From NCBI GenBank assembly GCA_933228675.1, contig OW121740.1, positions 163,690,806 through 163,754,805 of the forward strand: a stretch of 64,000 bases of DNA, in the 5' to 3' direction. Position 1 is the stretch's first letter, and every line of letters starts with the position of its first letter. The position numbers and the translations under genes are program-made. Shown piece after piece: positions 11,818 to 24,247 of this stretch. The notes beneath the pieces are model-generated. The model saw only the letters and a program-made list of their open reading frames with translations. It was not told the origin of the DNA and searched no databases. The stretch is from Stomorhina lunata. Taxonomy: Eukaryota; Arthropoda; Insecta; Diptera; Rhiniidae.

Positions 11818-14356
11818 CCCAGTAAGAACAGTGTCAAACGTTTGAAATATGATGACTTTTACATTTGATATCAAACGTTTTTTTTCAAACTTTTTTCCAA
11901 CCTGAACAGATGTTTGAGATTCACATTCATTTTCAAATGAGGGTTCATTTGAGGATAAACGTTTGAAAATTATAGTTTCTCAAATTGAGAATAAAGGTTA
12001 TTCTAAAATCATTATTAAACCCTAAGATGATTTGAGAATAATTTGAAAAATGGTGTTATATAAATTTGATATCAAACCTTACTTCAAACTTTTTTCAAAC
12101 ATTAAAAAAAATAATTTATGTTAAAAAAATTAATTTTTAAGATATTTTAATGGAATGGCATTGCATTTCAAAGAAATTCGTAATTTCTTTTGGATTTTTT
12201 AAAATTGATCCATATTTGACCATAAAAATAAATTTTCTTTCTTTCTTAAATTTTTTTTTACCTAACAATAAAAAAAATATATTTTAAGTAAAACAGTTCA
12301 AATATACAGGGGTGTCATAGAAACCAATTTCATTGGTATTGGTTTTGAAAACGACAAAAAAATTAAATTGGTGAATGAATTCCAATATTAATGTTCGAGC
12401 TACATTTTTTATTGGTTTTATGTGTCACAGAAAATAATATTATTGGTTTAGCATTGGAAATAAACCAAGCAACTTACGGTTAACAGATTTCATTTCAAAA
12501 TTGGTCTATCAATTTAAAACAAAGGCGTTACTGGCCAACTTTTGCCTTTTTCGATTTAAAGATCCACTAAGAACAGATTTTTGAAAATTTGGCCTTGTGG
12601 GGGATAAAAAAAGGGAAAATTCAATAACGCTATAATTCCCAAACTAAAAACAATAGAACCAAAATCGAGTTTGGATCAGTTACAAAAATAACAGTAGAAG
12701 TGGTAAGTACTTTTCGAAAAAAGGGGAAAAAAAAGAGAAAACATATTTTTGGTACTTTTTAGTTTTAACTTTCAAATAAAAAGAGATGGGTGAAAAGTTT
12801 ACATAGCATTTTTTATCATGCAATAAGATAAAAACAAGTTTTGGTACTTTTTTGTGTCTTTGGAATCAATGAACCGTATCGAAAAACATAAAAAATATTA
12901 AAAATGGGGAAAATTGTGCTAGAATATTCTTTGTGTGGAGGTACTGGCGAAGCAAATAAATATCAACATATTTGTTTGCAATTTAATGAATATCGCATGT
13001 AAGTGACAATCGTCCTTTGATTGGCTGTGATTTGTTTCTTGGTGTAGGTAGATTACATTTTTTCCAGTCCGCAGTTCGGTCATTTCATCATGTTTGGGTA
13101 TACAAGCTTCATTTGTCCAAATAGCGTTTTCTCTGTACCTATACCAAAACATCGCAAAAAAATGAAAATTTTTTTTCAAATAATTTTCTTTAATAATTTT
13201 TATTATATTTTTTAATTTGATTTTTGATGTTTCAAAAAAAATTTCAAATGAAATAATAAAAAAATTGATTCGATCATTTTGTTTGATTTAAAACCAATAA
13301 TAACAAAACCGACTTGGTTTCATGCAGAGACCGGATTTTAATACTTTTAAAACAATATTTTCATGTTTAAATCCATAAAAAAACAATCATTGAAGTTTAA
13401 AAAATATTAAAAATCCCTCATGATTTTTATTCGTTCAAAAATTTTGTTTCTTTTTTCAATCCGATGAAAATAAAATATAAAAAAATCGTTTGGGATATTT
13501 ATCAGTACAGTTCAAAATAATTTTCATCTTTTTTCATCCGATGAAAATAAATGTTGATAGAAACAATTCAAATGGTCGTTGTCTAAGTGCGTTTAAAACG
13601 TTCAAAAGTTATTTTTTTTTAGAAATAGCGACGCGAATCAAAGAAACCACCAATAATTTCGATTAGAACTATTATCTTTAACTTCGATGTCCCAAAACAT
13701 CGCAATAAATTGAAAAAAATTCATACATTCATTGTTGAAAATTTTGAAATTTCATAAATATTTTATTTTTTCAAAGAAGAAAACAGAAGTTCAAAAATAA
13801 AACAATCAATTTAATATTTTTCTGTTCGGATATTTATCGTTATAGATATTTAAAATTTTCATCATGAGGGATATTTATATTTCAAATATAAATCCCTCTT
13901 TTTTTATTTTTCGATCGAAATGAAAATAAATTTTCATCGGCAATGATATTTATACTTGATGGATTTAAAAAATAAAACGATCTCCGGTCTCTGGTTTCAT
14001 GGCACCAAATATAATCGGTATTGGTTTTCAAAACAGAGAAATTTAAAAACTGACTTGGTTTCTATGACACCCCTTTCAAAAAGAAAATAAACAAACTCAA
14101 AAAGATCAAAAATGCAACGCCATTTTATTTATGTTCCACATGTAGATGATATCCACATTTGAAAAACTTTTGAGATTGATGTTTGATAATGATTTGAGAA
14201 TAAAGGCATTTCTCAATTTAAGAATAAAGTCCCCTTTTTTGTTGAGAACGCTATTATTCTTAAATCAGTATCAAATCAGTATCAAACGTTTGACCTTTGA
14301 AAAAAGATTTATTTTCAAATTATCCTCAATTTGAGAATAAACCTTTTTTTACTGGG
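11818..14356. mobile_element. 775-bp-family element, copy 2 (opposite orientation), split by a nested element
   Basis: Starts CCCAGTAAGAACAG and ends TTTACTGGG. Its left end corresponds to the reverse complement of the right end of copy 1, and vice versa. Total length is 2539 bp. Subtracting the nested 1765-bp element (12309-14073) leaves 774 bp, almost exactly the length of copy 1 (775 bp), which supports both boundary calls. Flanks read GGGGA and ACCCT, with GGGACCC readable on both sides. The target duplication is therefore ambiguous between a 7-bp GGGACCC and a decayed shorter one. Confidence 0.85.
12309..14073. mobile_element. nested 1765-bp inverted-repeat element, non-autonomous
   Basis: Begins GGGGTGTCATAGAAACCAA and ends with the exact reverse complement TTGGTTTCTATGACACCCC, a 19-bp terminal inverted repeat. 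Subterminal motifs such as ATTGGTATTGGTTTT near 12330 recur near 14020. The interior is AT-rich with no transposase-like frame; the one open frame (12919-13179, minus) has no recognisable domain. Compared with copies 1 and 3 of the 775-bp family the insertion point lies in the central region, but the junction bases differ between copies, so I cannot define a target duplication. The superfamily is unknown. Confidence 0.8.
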
Positions 14357-16044
14357 ACCCTCCTTCCCATAATCTTTTTCCCTAGTTCCAACACAATGCG
14401 TTGTATATGTAGGTGTCATCCCCTGAGTACTGGTCCTATATATAAAAAAAACTAGGAGAAGGTCAATTGGTTTGGAGTTACAAGCAGCAAACTATTTATG
14501 GAATGACATATGCCTCAGATCTCTCAATAGAGTTTCATATAAAAGCGTGGTTGAGGCCATATGCTCCACTGGAAGTTAAGGATAACCGAAGACGAAGATG
14601 CTAGGAGGAGTGCGCCAAACGTGCGCCTATATTTCCTTTGCTGCTATTACTTTAAAAAGTTGTTATTCAGAATTATTTCCTTGATACTACTTTGTCATTG
14701 AATTTAATTTAAATTAAAGAAATATTACTTTAATATACCCTTCGCTTTAAAAGTTTTACAATTCATTGCTTAAGCGCTAATTAAATTTTTCATTAATCTG
14801 ATGTCAACAAATTTTCCAACCCATTGTGTAAAAATAATTCAAACACGTATTGTTTTACTTATTCTCTGTGTTTTACACACACACATAAATAGAATACATT
14901 TGTGGGTATAGTTGTGTATGTAAGCGGGTATTTCTCTCTGTTATTTCCGTATCCTAAATGATACTGTATCTGTATGTATTGCATTATGTGATTTAAGAGG
15001 AGAATGAATGAATGAAAATATATATATTTTTTTTTGTGTGGCTACCACATAATAACAAAAATAATTTATGTGGCTGGGAAATTGGGTACTAAATTAAAAT
15101 TTAATTACAATGACAGCAAAGGACCAATAAACTGTGTGAATGTTAACTTTGTCATCTATTTTTCCATTCACTCAGAAGACTCTTGATGGTTGAGTTGTTT
15201 GTTCGGTTCTTCTAATAGAATTATTGTGACCATTTTCCACAGTTACAACTAGAGACATAGACAAACAAATAGTACCACAATATTTATTAGGTTCGTTTTT
15301 TTTTTTTCTTTGTTTGCCTTCCCTCTATTTATTTCTTTCGTCATGTCCTATCAGCCTCTTGGGAATAGTTCCATAACATTTTGAACGAAGAGAGTATTAA
15401 AATTGACAAATGATTGTAGAAAATGAATGAATAAAATTGTAGTCTGTGTCTGTGCTCTACCAGCTTTTAGTTAACCATTTAACAGAAATTTAAATAAATA
15501 TAAATAAATAAATTTTCCATGTAATAAATCTTAAAATTAAGCTTTTATATTAAGTCATGTAATTATTACAATTTAAAATTTTTCCTCTTATTGTTGTACT
15601 TATTTTAAATGCTCTAAAGTTGGCGCTTTTTATTATTTTTATGTTTTTATTTTAACTTTTTTTTCGTTTTTCATTTACTTAAGTTGTAAAGATTTTATAG
15701 AATTAGTTTAATAGTCCCAAGAGCTTTTAGCACTTAGACTCACACAAATTCTCATACATACCAACTAACTTACTTATCAACTTTTTTATCCAACTAATAC
15801 TTACATAAATTTTCAGATTTTTATATGTTTGTATGTGAAGTTTTCACTTCATGTGTTTGAGTTTTATACTTGCAACATTTTCTTTTCTTTTTTGTTTTCT
15901 CTATAGAGAAGGAAAATGGTATATAATTCTATTATTTATATGTTAGTTTTTGTTTCGTGTATTTGTGTTTGTGTAATAATACAATCCAGTGTTAAGGAAG
16001 CAGATTTTACATCGTTTTTATAAGTTCAGGATATATCGGATCTA
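14357..16044. other. non-coding spacer, possible transposon remnant at its left end
   Basis: About 14357-14640 is GC-richer than the surroundings and may continue the coding remnant interrupted at 11818, but I recognise no domain. The rest (14640-16044) is AT-rich, with a CACA run near 14875, T-runs near 15030 and 15300, and no convincing gene, RNA or repeat. Confidence 0.55.
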
Positions 16045-18822
16045 TTTCTTATAGAAAATTTTCATACAAATTTCTTAAATTTTGATACATTTTTTATATA
16101 GACAAATTTTAATACAATTTTTTATATAAACAAATTTTGATGAAATTTTACTTGTAGAAAAATTTTGAAAAAAATTTTATTATTGAAAAATTTTAATGAA
16201 ATTTTTCTTATAAAAAAATTTTAGTGAAATTTTTCTTACAGAAAAATTTTGATGAAATTTTTTTCACAGAAAAATTTTAATGAAATTTTTTTTAAGAGAA
16301 AAATTTTAATGAAATTTTTCTTATAAAAAAATTTTAATGAAATTTTTCTTATAGAAAAATTTTAATGAAATTTTTCGTTTAGAAATTTTGATGAAATTTT
16401 ATAGAAAAATTTAAATGAAATTTTTCTTATAGAAATATTTAAATTAAATTTTTCCTATAAAAAAATTTTGATGAAATTTTTCTTATAAAAAAATGTTGCT
16501 GAAATTTTTTTGTATAAAAAATTTTGAATGAAAGTTTTCTTAAAAAAAAATTTCAATGAAAGTTTTCTTAAAGAAAAATTTAGAGAAAATTTTTCTTACA
16601 GGAAAATTTTAATCAAGTAGACGAATTTTAATGAAATTTCTCTTATAGACAAATTTTAATGAAATTTTTCTTATAAAAAAATTTTAATGAAATTTTTCTG
16701 ATAGAAAAATTTCAATGAAATTTTTCTTATAGAAAAATTTTAATGAAATTTCAATTTCATTAAAATTTTTCTTAACGAAAAATTTCATAAAAATTTTTCT
16801 CTAAGAAAAATTTAATCAAAATTTTTACATAAAAAAATCATTAAAATGTTTCTATAAGAGAAATTTCATTAAAATTCATCTACTTCATTAAAATTTTCCT
16901 ATAAGAAAAATTTCCTCTAAATTTTGCTTTAAGAAAACTTTCATTGAAATTTTTTTTAAGAAAACTTTCATTCAAAATTTTTTATACAAAAAAATTTCAT
17001 CAACATTTGCTTATAAGAAAAATTTCATCAAAATTTTTCACTAAAATTTTTTTATAAGAAAAATTTCATTAAAATTTTTCTATAATAAAAATTTTTTCAA
17101 AATTTGTCTACAAGTAAAATTTCATCAAAATTCGTTTATATAAAAAATTGTATTAAAACTTTTCTATATAATTTAAGAAATTTTTAAAGAAAAATTTCAT
17201 TAAAATTTTTCTTATACAAAAATTTTATTGAAATTGTTCTTATAGAAAAATTTTACTTAAATTTATCTTATAGAAAAATTTTAATTAAATTTTTCTTATA
17301 GAAAAATTTTAATTAAATTTTTCTTATAGAAAAATTTTAATTAAATTTTTCTTATAGAAAAATTTTAATTAAATTTTTCTTATAGAAAAATTTTAATTCA
17401 ATTTTTCTTATAGAAAAATTTTAATTCAATTTTTCTTATCGAAAAATTTTAATTAAATTTTTCTTATAGAAAAATTTTAATTCAATTTTTCTTATAGAAA
17501 AATTTTAATTCAATTTTTCTTATAGACAAATTTTAATGAAATTTTTCTTATAGAAAAATTGTAATGAAATATTTCTTATAGAAAAATATTAATAAAATTT
17601 TTCTTGAAGAAAAATTTTGACGAAATTTTTCTTATAGAAAAATTTTGTTTAATTTTAATGAAATGTTTAATGAAATTTTTCCTATAGAAAAATTTTAATT
17701 AAACTTTTCTTATAGAAAAATTTTAACGAAATTTTTCTAATCGAAAAATTTTAATGAAATATTTCCTATAGAAAAATTTTAATGAAATTTTTCCTATAAA
17801 AAAATTTTAATGAAATTTTTCCTATAAAAAAATTTTAATGAAATTTTTCCTATAAAAAAATTTTAATGAAATTTTTCCTATAGAAAAATTTTAATGAAAT
17901 TTTTCTTATAGAAAAATTTTGATAAAATTTTTCTTATAGAAAAATTTTGATAAAATTTTTCTTATACAAAAATTTTGATAAAATTTTTCTTACAGGAAAA
18001 TTTTGATAAAATTTTTCTTACAGGAAAATTTTGATAAAATTTTTCTTACAGGAAAATTTTGATAAAATTTTTCTTACAGGAAAATTTTGATGAAATTTTT
18101 CTTATAGAAATATTTTGATAAAATTTTTCTTATAGAAAAATATTTATAAAATTTTTCTTATAGAAAAATATTTATAAAATTTTTCTTATAGAAAAATATT
18201 TATAAAATTTTTCTTATAGAAAAAATTTAATGAAATTTTTCTAATAGAAAAATTTTAATGAAATTTTTCTTATAGAAAAATTTTAATCAAATTTTTCTTA
18301 TAGAAAAATTTTAATGAATTTTTTCTTATAGAAAAATTTTAATAAAATTTTAATGAAATTTTTCTTATAGAAAAATTTTAATGAAATTTTTGTTAAAGAA
18401 AAATTTTAATGTAATTTTTCCTATAGAAAAATTTTTATGAAATTTTTCTTATAGAAAAATTTTAATTTAATGAAATTTTTCTTATAGAAAAATTGTTTTT
18501 TAATGAAATTTTAATTAAATTTTTTTTATAGAAAAATTTTTATGAAATTTTTCTTATAGAAAAATTTTTATGAAATTTTTCTGATAGAAAAATGTTTATA
18601 AAATTTTTCTAATAGAAAAATTTGATGAAATTTTTCTTAGGTAAAATTTTTCTTAAAGAACAATTTTAATGATTTTTTTTAAGAAAATTTTTAATAAAAT
18701 TATTCTTATGCAAAAGTTGTGATGAAATTTTTCTAATAGAAAATTTTTAATAAATTTTTTTTTATCGAAAAATTTTGATTTTTTTTTTTAATTTTCTTAA
18801 AGAAATATTTTGATGGAAATTT
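16045..18822. repeat. 28-bp satellite, array C
   Basis: The same 28-bp family as arrays A and B. The region divides into sub-blocks carrying different variants: TTTTAATTAAA-type units near 17270-17500, CCTATAAAAAAA-type near 17760-17900, ACAGGAAAA-type near 17990-18090, and AATATTTATAAAA-type near 18130-18220. Each is amplified locally in runs of three to five. The first ~1.1 kb contains an orientation switch (see 16066-17190). The array decays at both edges. Confidence 0.93.
16066..17190. repeat. large imperfect palindrome in the 28-bp satellite
   Basis: Left of about 16745 the monomers read in the usual orientation; right of it they read as the reverse complement until about 17190, where the usual orientation resumes. 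The arms share non-monomer landmarks. GTAGACGAATTTTAATGAAA near 16617 matches the reverse complement of the stretch around 16870-16890. TACAATTTTTTATATAAAC near 16110 matches the reverse complement of the stretch near 17138-17157. Arms are about 680 and 440 bp; the right arm appears to have lost units. Substitutions between arms show it is not a fresh assembly hairpin. Confidence 0.85.
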
Positions 18823-19730
18823 AAAAAAAAAATCGATTTTAGCACGATTTTACCAAAATTTGATTATTCAATTCTGTGTACAAACTCATAAATTTAGCCG
18901 GTAGCTATAAATTTATGTAGATGTTACATGTTCTTATCTTTGTAAATGCACGAATGTATATATCTTAAGACAAACATGTATGTAAAGATAGATTATGCGA
19001 CTCATGAGAAATCAAATCTTTTGCCACAATCTTTGAAAAGATATACTCTGTAACATATCCTGTGCTCCTTAACATTTTGTAATGTAGTCTCAACAGCTAA
19101 AGCTACGTACGGCTGATGCTATGGCTGTTGCAACTTTTCAAAACCATTGTTATATACTCAGATCTACGTAAGTTAAATATATGGACTTTAAAAGGTGATA
19201 ATGCACTAAGTTAAGTTACAAGATAAAATTTACACAATTACACGTACATCCATACATACAAACTAATCTTACACATTTACACATAATGGAAAGAACAGAA
19301 AACAAAACACAACAAATATCAGGAGAGTACCCAGTTACACTCCTGCTGAGGAAAATATTCTACATTCTATTACAAGTTTACGTCTACTAATGTAAATTTC
19401 ATATAGTTGCACAATTTCATACAAGAATTGTGTATGTGTATTTCTTTTTCCAATTGAACAAAGAGTTGTTGAATTGTAATGTTAGTTAGTCTGAAGATAA
19501 AAGAAATTAAGTAAGAAATTCATCTCAGAAGTAACGATAAGTACAAGTTCTGGTTGAAAAGTACCAGCAGAAAATGTACTAAATAAGAATGGAAACAACA
19601 GCAAAAATTACCTTTAAAATTACCTACACATTTTTTAGATACAAGATTTTTTTTCTGTCTTTTATTAGTAGCAAACAGACTCTAGAAAGGATTGATTGAA
19701 TAATTGATTTAAGCGTTTTATTTTAGTTTA
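18823..19730. other. non-coding spacer between 28-bp and 19-bp satellites
   Basis: AT-rich sequence with short runs of TACATACA type near 19240-19260. No gene, RNA or transposon terminus recognised. Confidence 0.65.
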
Positions 19731-22700
19731 CTTTTTACTACAAAACGTAGTTTTTACTGCAAAGCGTAGTTTTTGCTGCAAAAAGTAGTTTTTACTACAA
19801 AACGTAGTTTTTACTACAAAACGTAGCTTTTACTACAAAAAGTAGATTTTACTACAAAACGTAGTTTTTACTACAAAACGTAGTTTTTACTACAAAACGT
19901 AGTTTTTACTACAAAACGTAGTTTTTACTACAAAACGTAGTTTTTACTACAAAACGTAGTTTTTACTACAAAACTTAGTTTTTACTACAAAACATAGTTT
20001 TTGCTAACAAACATAGTTTTTGCTACAAAATGTAGTTTTTACTACAAAACGTATTTTTACTTCAAAAACGTAGTTTTTACTATAGAACGTAGTTTTTACT
20101 ATAGAACGTAGTTTTTACTACAAAACGTAGTTTTTACTACAAAACGTAGTTTTTACTACAAAACGTAGTTTTTACTACAAAACGTAGTTTTTACTACAAA
20201 ACGTAGTTTTACTACAAAACGTAGTTTTTACTACAAAACGTAGTTTTTACTGCAAAACATAGTTTTTACTACAAAACGTATTTTTACTTCAACAACGTAG
20301 TTTTTACTATAGAACGTAGTTTTTACTACAAAACATAGTTTTTACTACAAAACGTAGTTTTTACTACAAAACGTAGTTTTTACTACAAAACGTAGTTTTT
20401 ACTACAAAGCGTAGTTTTTACTACAAAACGTAGTTTTTACTACAAAACGTAGTTTTTACTACAAAACGTAGTTTTTACTACAAAACGTAGTTTTTACTAC
20501 AAAAAGTAGTTTTTAATACAAAACTTAGTTTTTACGACAAAATGTGGTTTTTACCACAAAATTTAGTTTTTACTACAAAAAGTATTTTTTACTACAAAAC
20601 TTTGTTTTTACTACAAAACGTAGTTTTTACTACAAAATCTAGTTTTTACTACAAAAAGTAATTTTTAATACAAAACTTAGTTTTTACGACAAAATGTGGT
20701 TTTTACTACAAAATCTTGTTTTTACTACAAAACTTAGTTTTTACTACAAAACATAGTTTTTGCTACAAAACATAGTTTTTGCTACAAAATGTAGTTTTTA
20801 CTACAAAACGTATTTTTACTTCAAAAACGTAGTTTTTACTATAGAACGTAGTTTTTACTATAGAACGTAGTTTTTACTACAAAACGTAGTTTTTACTACA
20901 AAACGTAGTTTTTACTACAAAACGTAGTTTTTACTGCAAAACATAGTTTTTACTACAAAACGTATTTTTACTTCAACAACGTAGTTTTTACTATAGAACG
21001 TAGTTTTTACTACAAAACATAGTTTTTACTACAAAACGTAGTTTTTACTACAAAACGTAGTTTTTACTACAAAACGTAGTTTTTACTACAAAACGTAGTT
21101 TTTACTACAATATCTAGTTTTTACTACAAAATCTAGTTTTTACTACAAAAAGTAGTTTTTAATACAAAACTTAGTTTTTACGACAAAATGTGGTTTTTAC
21201 CACAAAATCTAGTTTTTACTACAAAAAGTATTTTTTACTACAAAACTTTGTTTTTACTACAAAACGTAGTTTTTACTACAAAACGTAGTTTTTACTACAA
21301 AATCTAGTTTTTACTACAAAAAGTAATTTTTAATACAAAACTTAGTTTTTACGACAAAATGTGGTTTTTACTACAAAATCTTGTTTTTACTACAAAACTT
21401 AGTTTTTACTACAAAACATAGTTTTTGCTACAAAACATAGTTTTTGCTACAAAATGTAGTTTTTACTACAAAACGTATTTTTACTTCAAAAACGTAGTTT
21501 TTACTATAGAACGTAGTTTTTACTATAGAACGTAGTTTTTACTACAAAACGTAGTTTTTACTACAAAACGTAGTTTTTACTACAAAACGTAGTTTTTACT
21601 ACAATACGTAGTTATTTTTGCTACAAAACGTAGTTTTTACTACAAAACGTAGTTTTTACTACAAAACGTAGTTTTTACTGCAAAACATAGTTTTTACTAC
21701 AAAACGTATTTTTACTTCAACAACGTAGTTTTTACTATAGAACGTAGTTTTTACTACAAAACATAGTTTTTACTATAAAACGTAGTTTTTACTACAAAAC
21801 TAGTTTTTACTACAAAACGTAGTTTTTACTACAAAACGTAGTTTTTACTACAATATCTAGTTTTTACTACAAAATCTAGTTTTTACTACAAAAAGTAGTT
21901 TTTAATACAAAACTTAGTTTTTACGACAAAATGTGGTTTTTACCACAAAATCTAGTTTTTACTACAAAAAGTATTTTTTACTACAAAACTTTGTTTTTAC
22001 TACAAAACGTAGTTTTTACTACAAAACGTAGTTTTTACTACAAAATCTAGTTTTTACTACAAAAAGTAATTTTTAATACAAAACTTAGTTTTTACGACAA
22101 AATGTGGTTTTTACTACAAAATCTTGTTTTTACTACAAAACTTAGTTTTTACTACAAAACATAGTTTTTGCTACAAAACATAGTTTTTGCTACAAAATGT
22201 AGTTTTTACTACAAAACGTATTTTTACTTCAAAAACGTAGTTTTTACTATAGAACGTAGTTTTTACTATAGAACGTAGTTTTTACTACAAAACGTAGTTT
22301 TTACTACAAAACGTAGTTTTTACTACAATACGTAGTTATTTTTGCTACAAAACGTAGTTTTTACTACAAAACGTAGTTTTTACTACAAAACGTAGTTTTT
22401 ACTACAAAACGTAGTTTTTACTACAAAACGTAGTTTTTGCTACAAAACGTAGTTTTTACTACAAAACGTAGTTTTTACTACAAAATGTAGTTTTTGCTAC
22501 AAAACGTAGTTTTTACTACAAAACGCAGTTTTTACTACAAAACGTAGTTGTTACTAAAAAACATAGTTTTTACTACAAAATGTGGTTTTTACTAAAAAAC
22601 ATAGTTTTTACTACAAAATGTAGTTTTTACTACAAAACTTAGTTTTTACGACAAAACGTGGTTTTTTCTATAAAATCTAGCTTTTACTACAAAAAGTAGT

Positions 22701-22850
22701 TTTTACTACAAAACTTTGTTTTTACTACAAAACTTAGTTTTTACTACAAAACGTAGTTTTTACTACAAAACTTGGTATTTATACAAAACATAGTTTTTAC
22801 TACAAAAAACACAGTCTTTACTAACAAACTTGGTTTTTACTACGAAAACA
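19731..22850 (+). repeat. 19-bp hairpin satellite, forward array
   Basis: About 164 tandem 19-bp units. Each carries GTAGT-TTTT-ACTAC, a 5-bp stem with a 4-base loop, followed by AAAAC. Variants define a higher-order repeat: GTATTTTTACTTCAAAAACG lies at 20051, 20810, 21475 and 22218 (spacings 759, 665, 743), and GTATTTTTACTTCAACAACG at 20278, 20962 and 21706 (spacings 684, 744). The block is therefore about 35-40 monomers, with copies gaining or losing units. Right-edge units are degenerate. Confidence 0.95.
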
Positions 22851-24247
22851 ACTACACACTATTCGGGCTGTTCATAGAAACTTTTTCTGATAATGATTTT
22901 ATTATTTTTGATATCTGCTTTAAAATAGTAAAAATAGTAAATTTAAAAAGAATATACATATGGAGGAATATCTATGAATATCTGCGTATTTATATGTTGA
23001 AGAAAGTAACAGATCAGAATGCTGCTGGGAGTTTATTTTGTTGCCTTTGAGTGATTTATTTACCGTTGAAATTATCCTGTTTTGTGGTTGATGCATTTGG
23101 CATTCAACCGCACTTTCCTTCCTTCTTTCCTTCGCTCGCTTATTTATTCATTCATTCATACGTATTTATTGCAAAATGGATGGGTATCAACTCAACTACA
23201 TTCGGTATCAGAACCAGCTAAAGCCAGGAAAACTTTATTTTCATGTTTTTTTTATATAATATATTATAGGCAAAAGCACCTACATTGCGATAGTAAACAT
23301 TAAATACAAAACAGAAAAATAAGAAACCAAACTTTTCTTTGAAAATATTGAAAAAAAAGTGAAGAAAAAAGTCTTTATTTATTTTCTTTATAAAGTCGAT
23401 CCTCTTTTTCTCGTCAGGATAAAAGCCAACAAATTTTAACGTAGGCTGTTAATGTAGTAGACAGATGGCTGGCTGCTGAAGTAGCAGTTACATGTAGCAG
23501 CCATGGAGTAATACTGATTGAGGCAGACGAGCTGCTTTTTTTTTTTTGCAAATGTTTGTTTGTTAACCAAATAACCCACTTATTTAAATAAAACTGCAAA
23601 GTAAACTTTGAAAGTTTTTCTTCCCAGTACTCACGCGAAATTCTTTCGCTTCTTACCTTTTCTTCTACTTTGACTTGACTATAACTTGGAATCTACTTAA
23701 TATTTTTTTATCAACAAATTCAAAAATCTTAAAAAACTCTAAGGCTGTTGCAAGGTAGAAATAAAAAATGAAAAAAAAGCTTAAGAACGAAACTTGTTAA
23801 ACAATCAATATTTGTGGAAAATGGAAAAGTGTAAAGGCATTCAAAGTTATTGCCTAAGATACATTGATTTGATTTTTATTTTTTCTATATTTTCTTAATA
23901 TTTTTTTCTTTGTTGTTTTGGTTTGTTTCCTTTTCCTTTACTTTGTGTTTTATTTTTTTCTTGAAGATTTGTCCTTGTTATTCAACTTTAATAAGTTCTT
24001 TGGCTGGTTTTTTTTAACTACCTGCTGCAAAATGTGGCAACTTAGTTTATTTACTTAAGTTTTTTTTTTTTATATCATCATCCCTCTTACCGTTTCACTT
24101 CATCGGTTAAAGTAAAATATGAAAGAAGTCTTAACACTTAAAGCCACTTATAAAGGAAGTCGATTTTGTTATCAAAGAAATTTTACACAAATAATTTTAC
24201 ATTTAAAGACGAATTGCCTTGTTTTAGATTTTGTGAAATAGTAATAA
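22851..24247. other. non-coding spacer between inverted 19-bp arrays
   Basis: About 1.4 kb of non-periodic DNA separating the forward and reverse arrays of the 19-bp satellite. It holds T-rich runs (23538-23548, 24060-24071) and a short GGCTGCT/AGCAGCC hairpin near 23470-23500. Small frames at 22772-23050, 23082-23303 and 23414-23599 have no domain and are low-complexity. No RNA gene seen. Confidence 0.65.
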
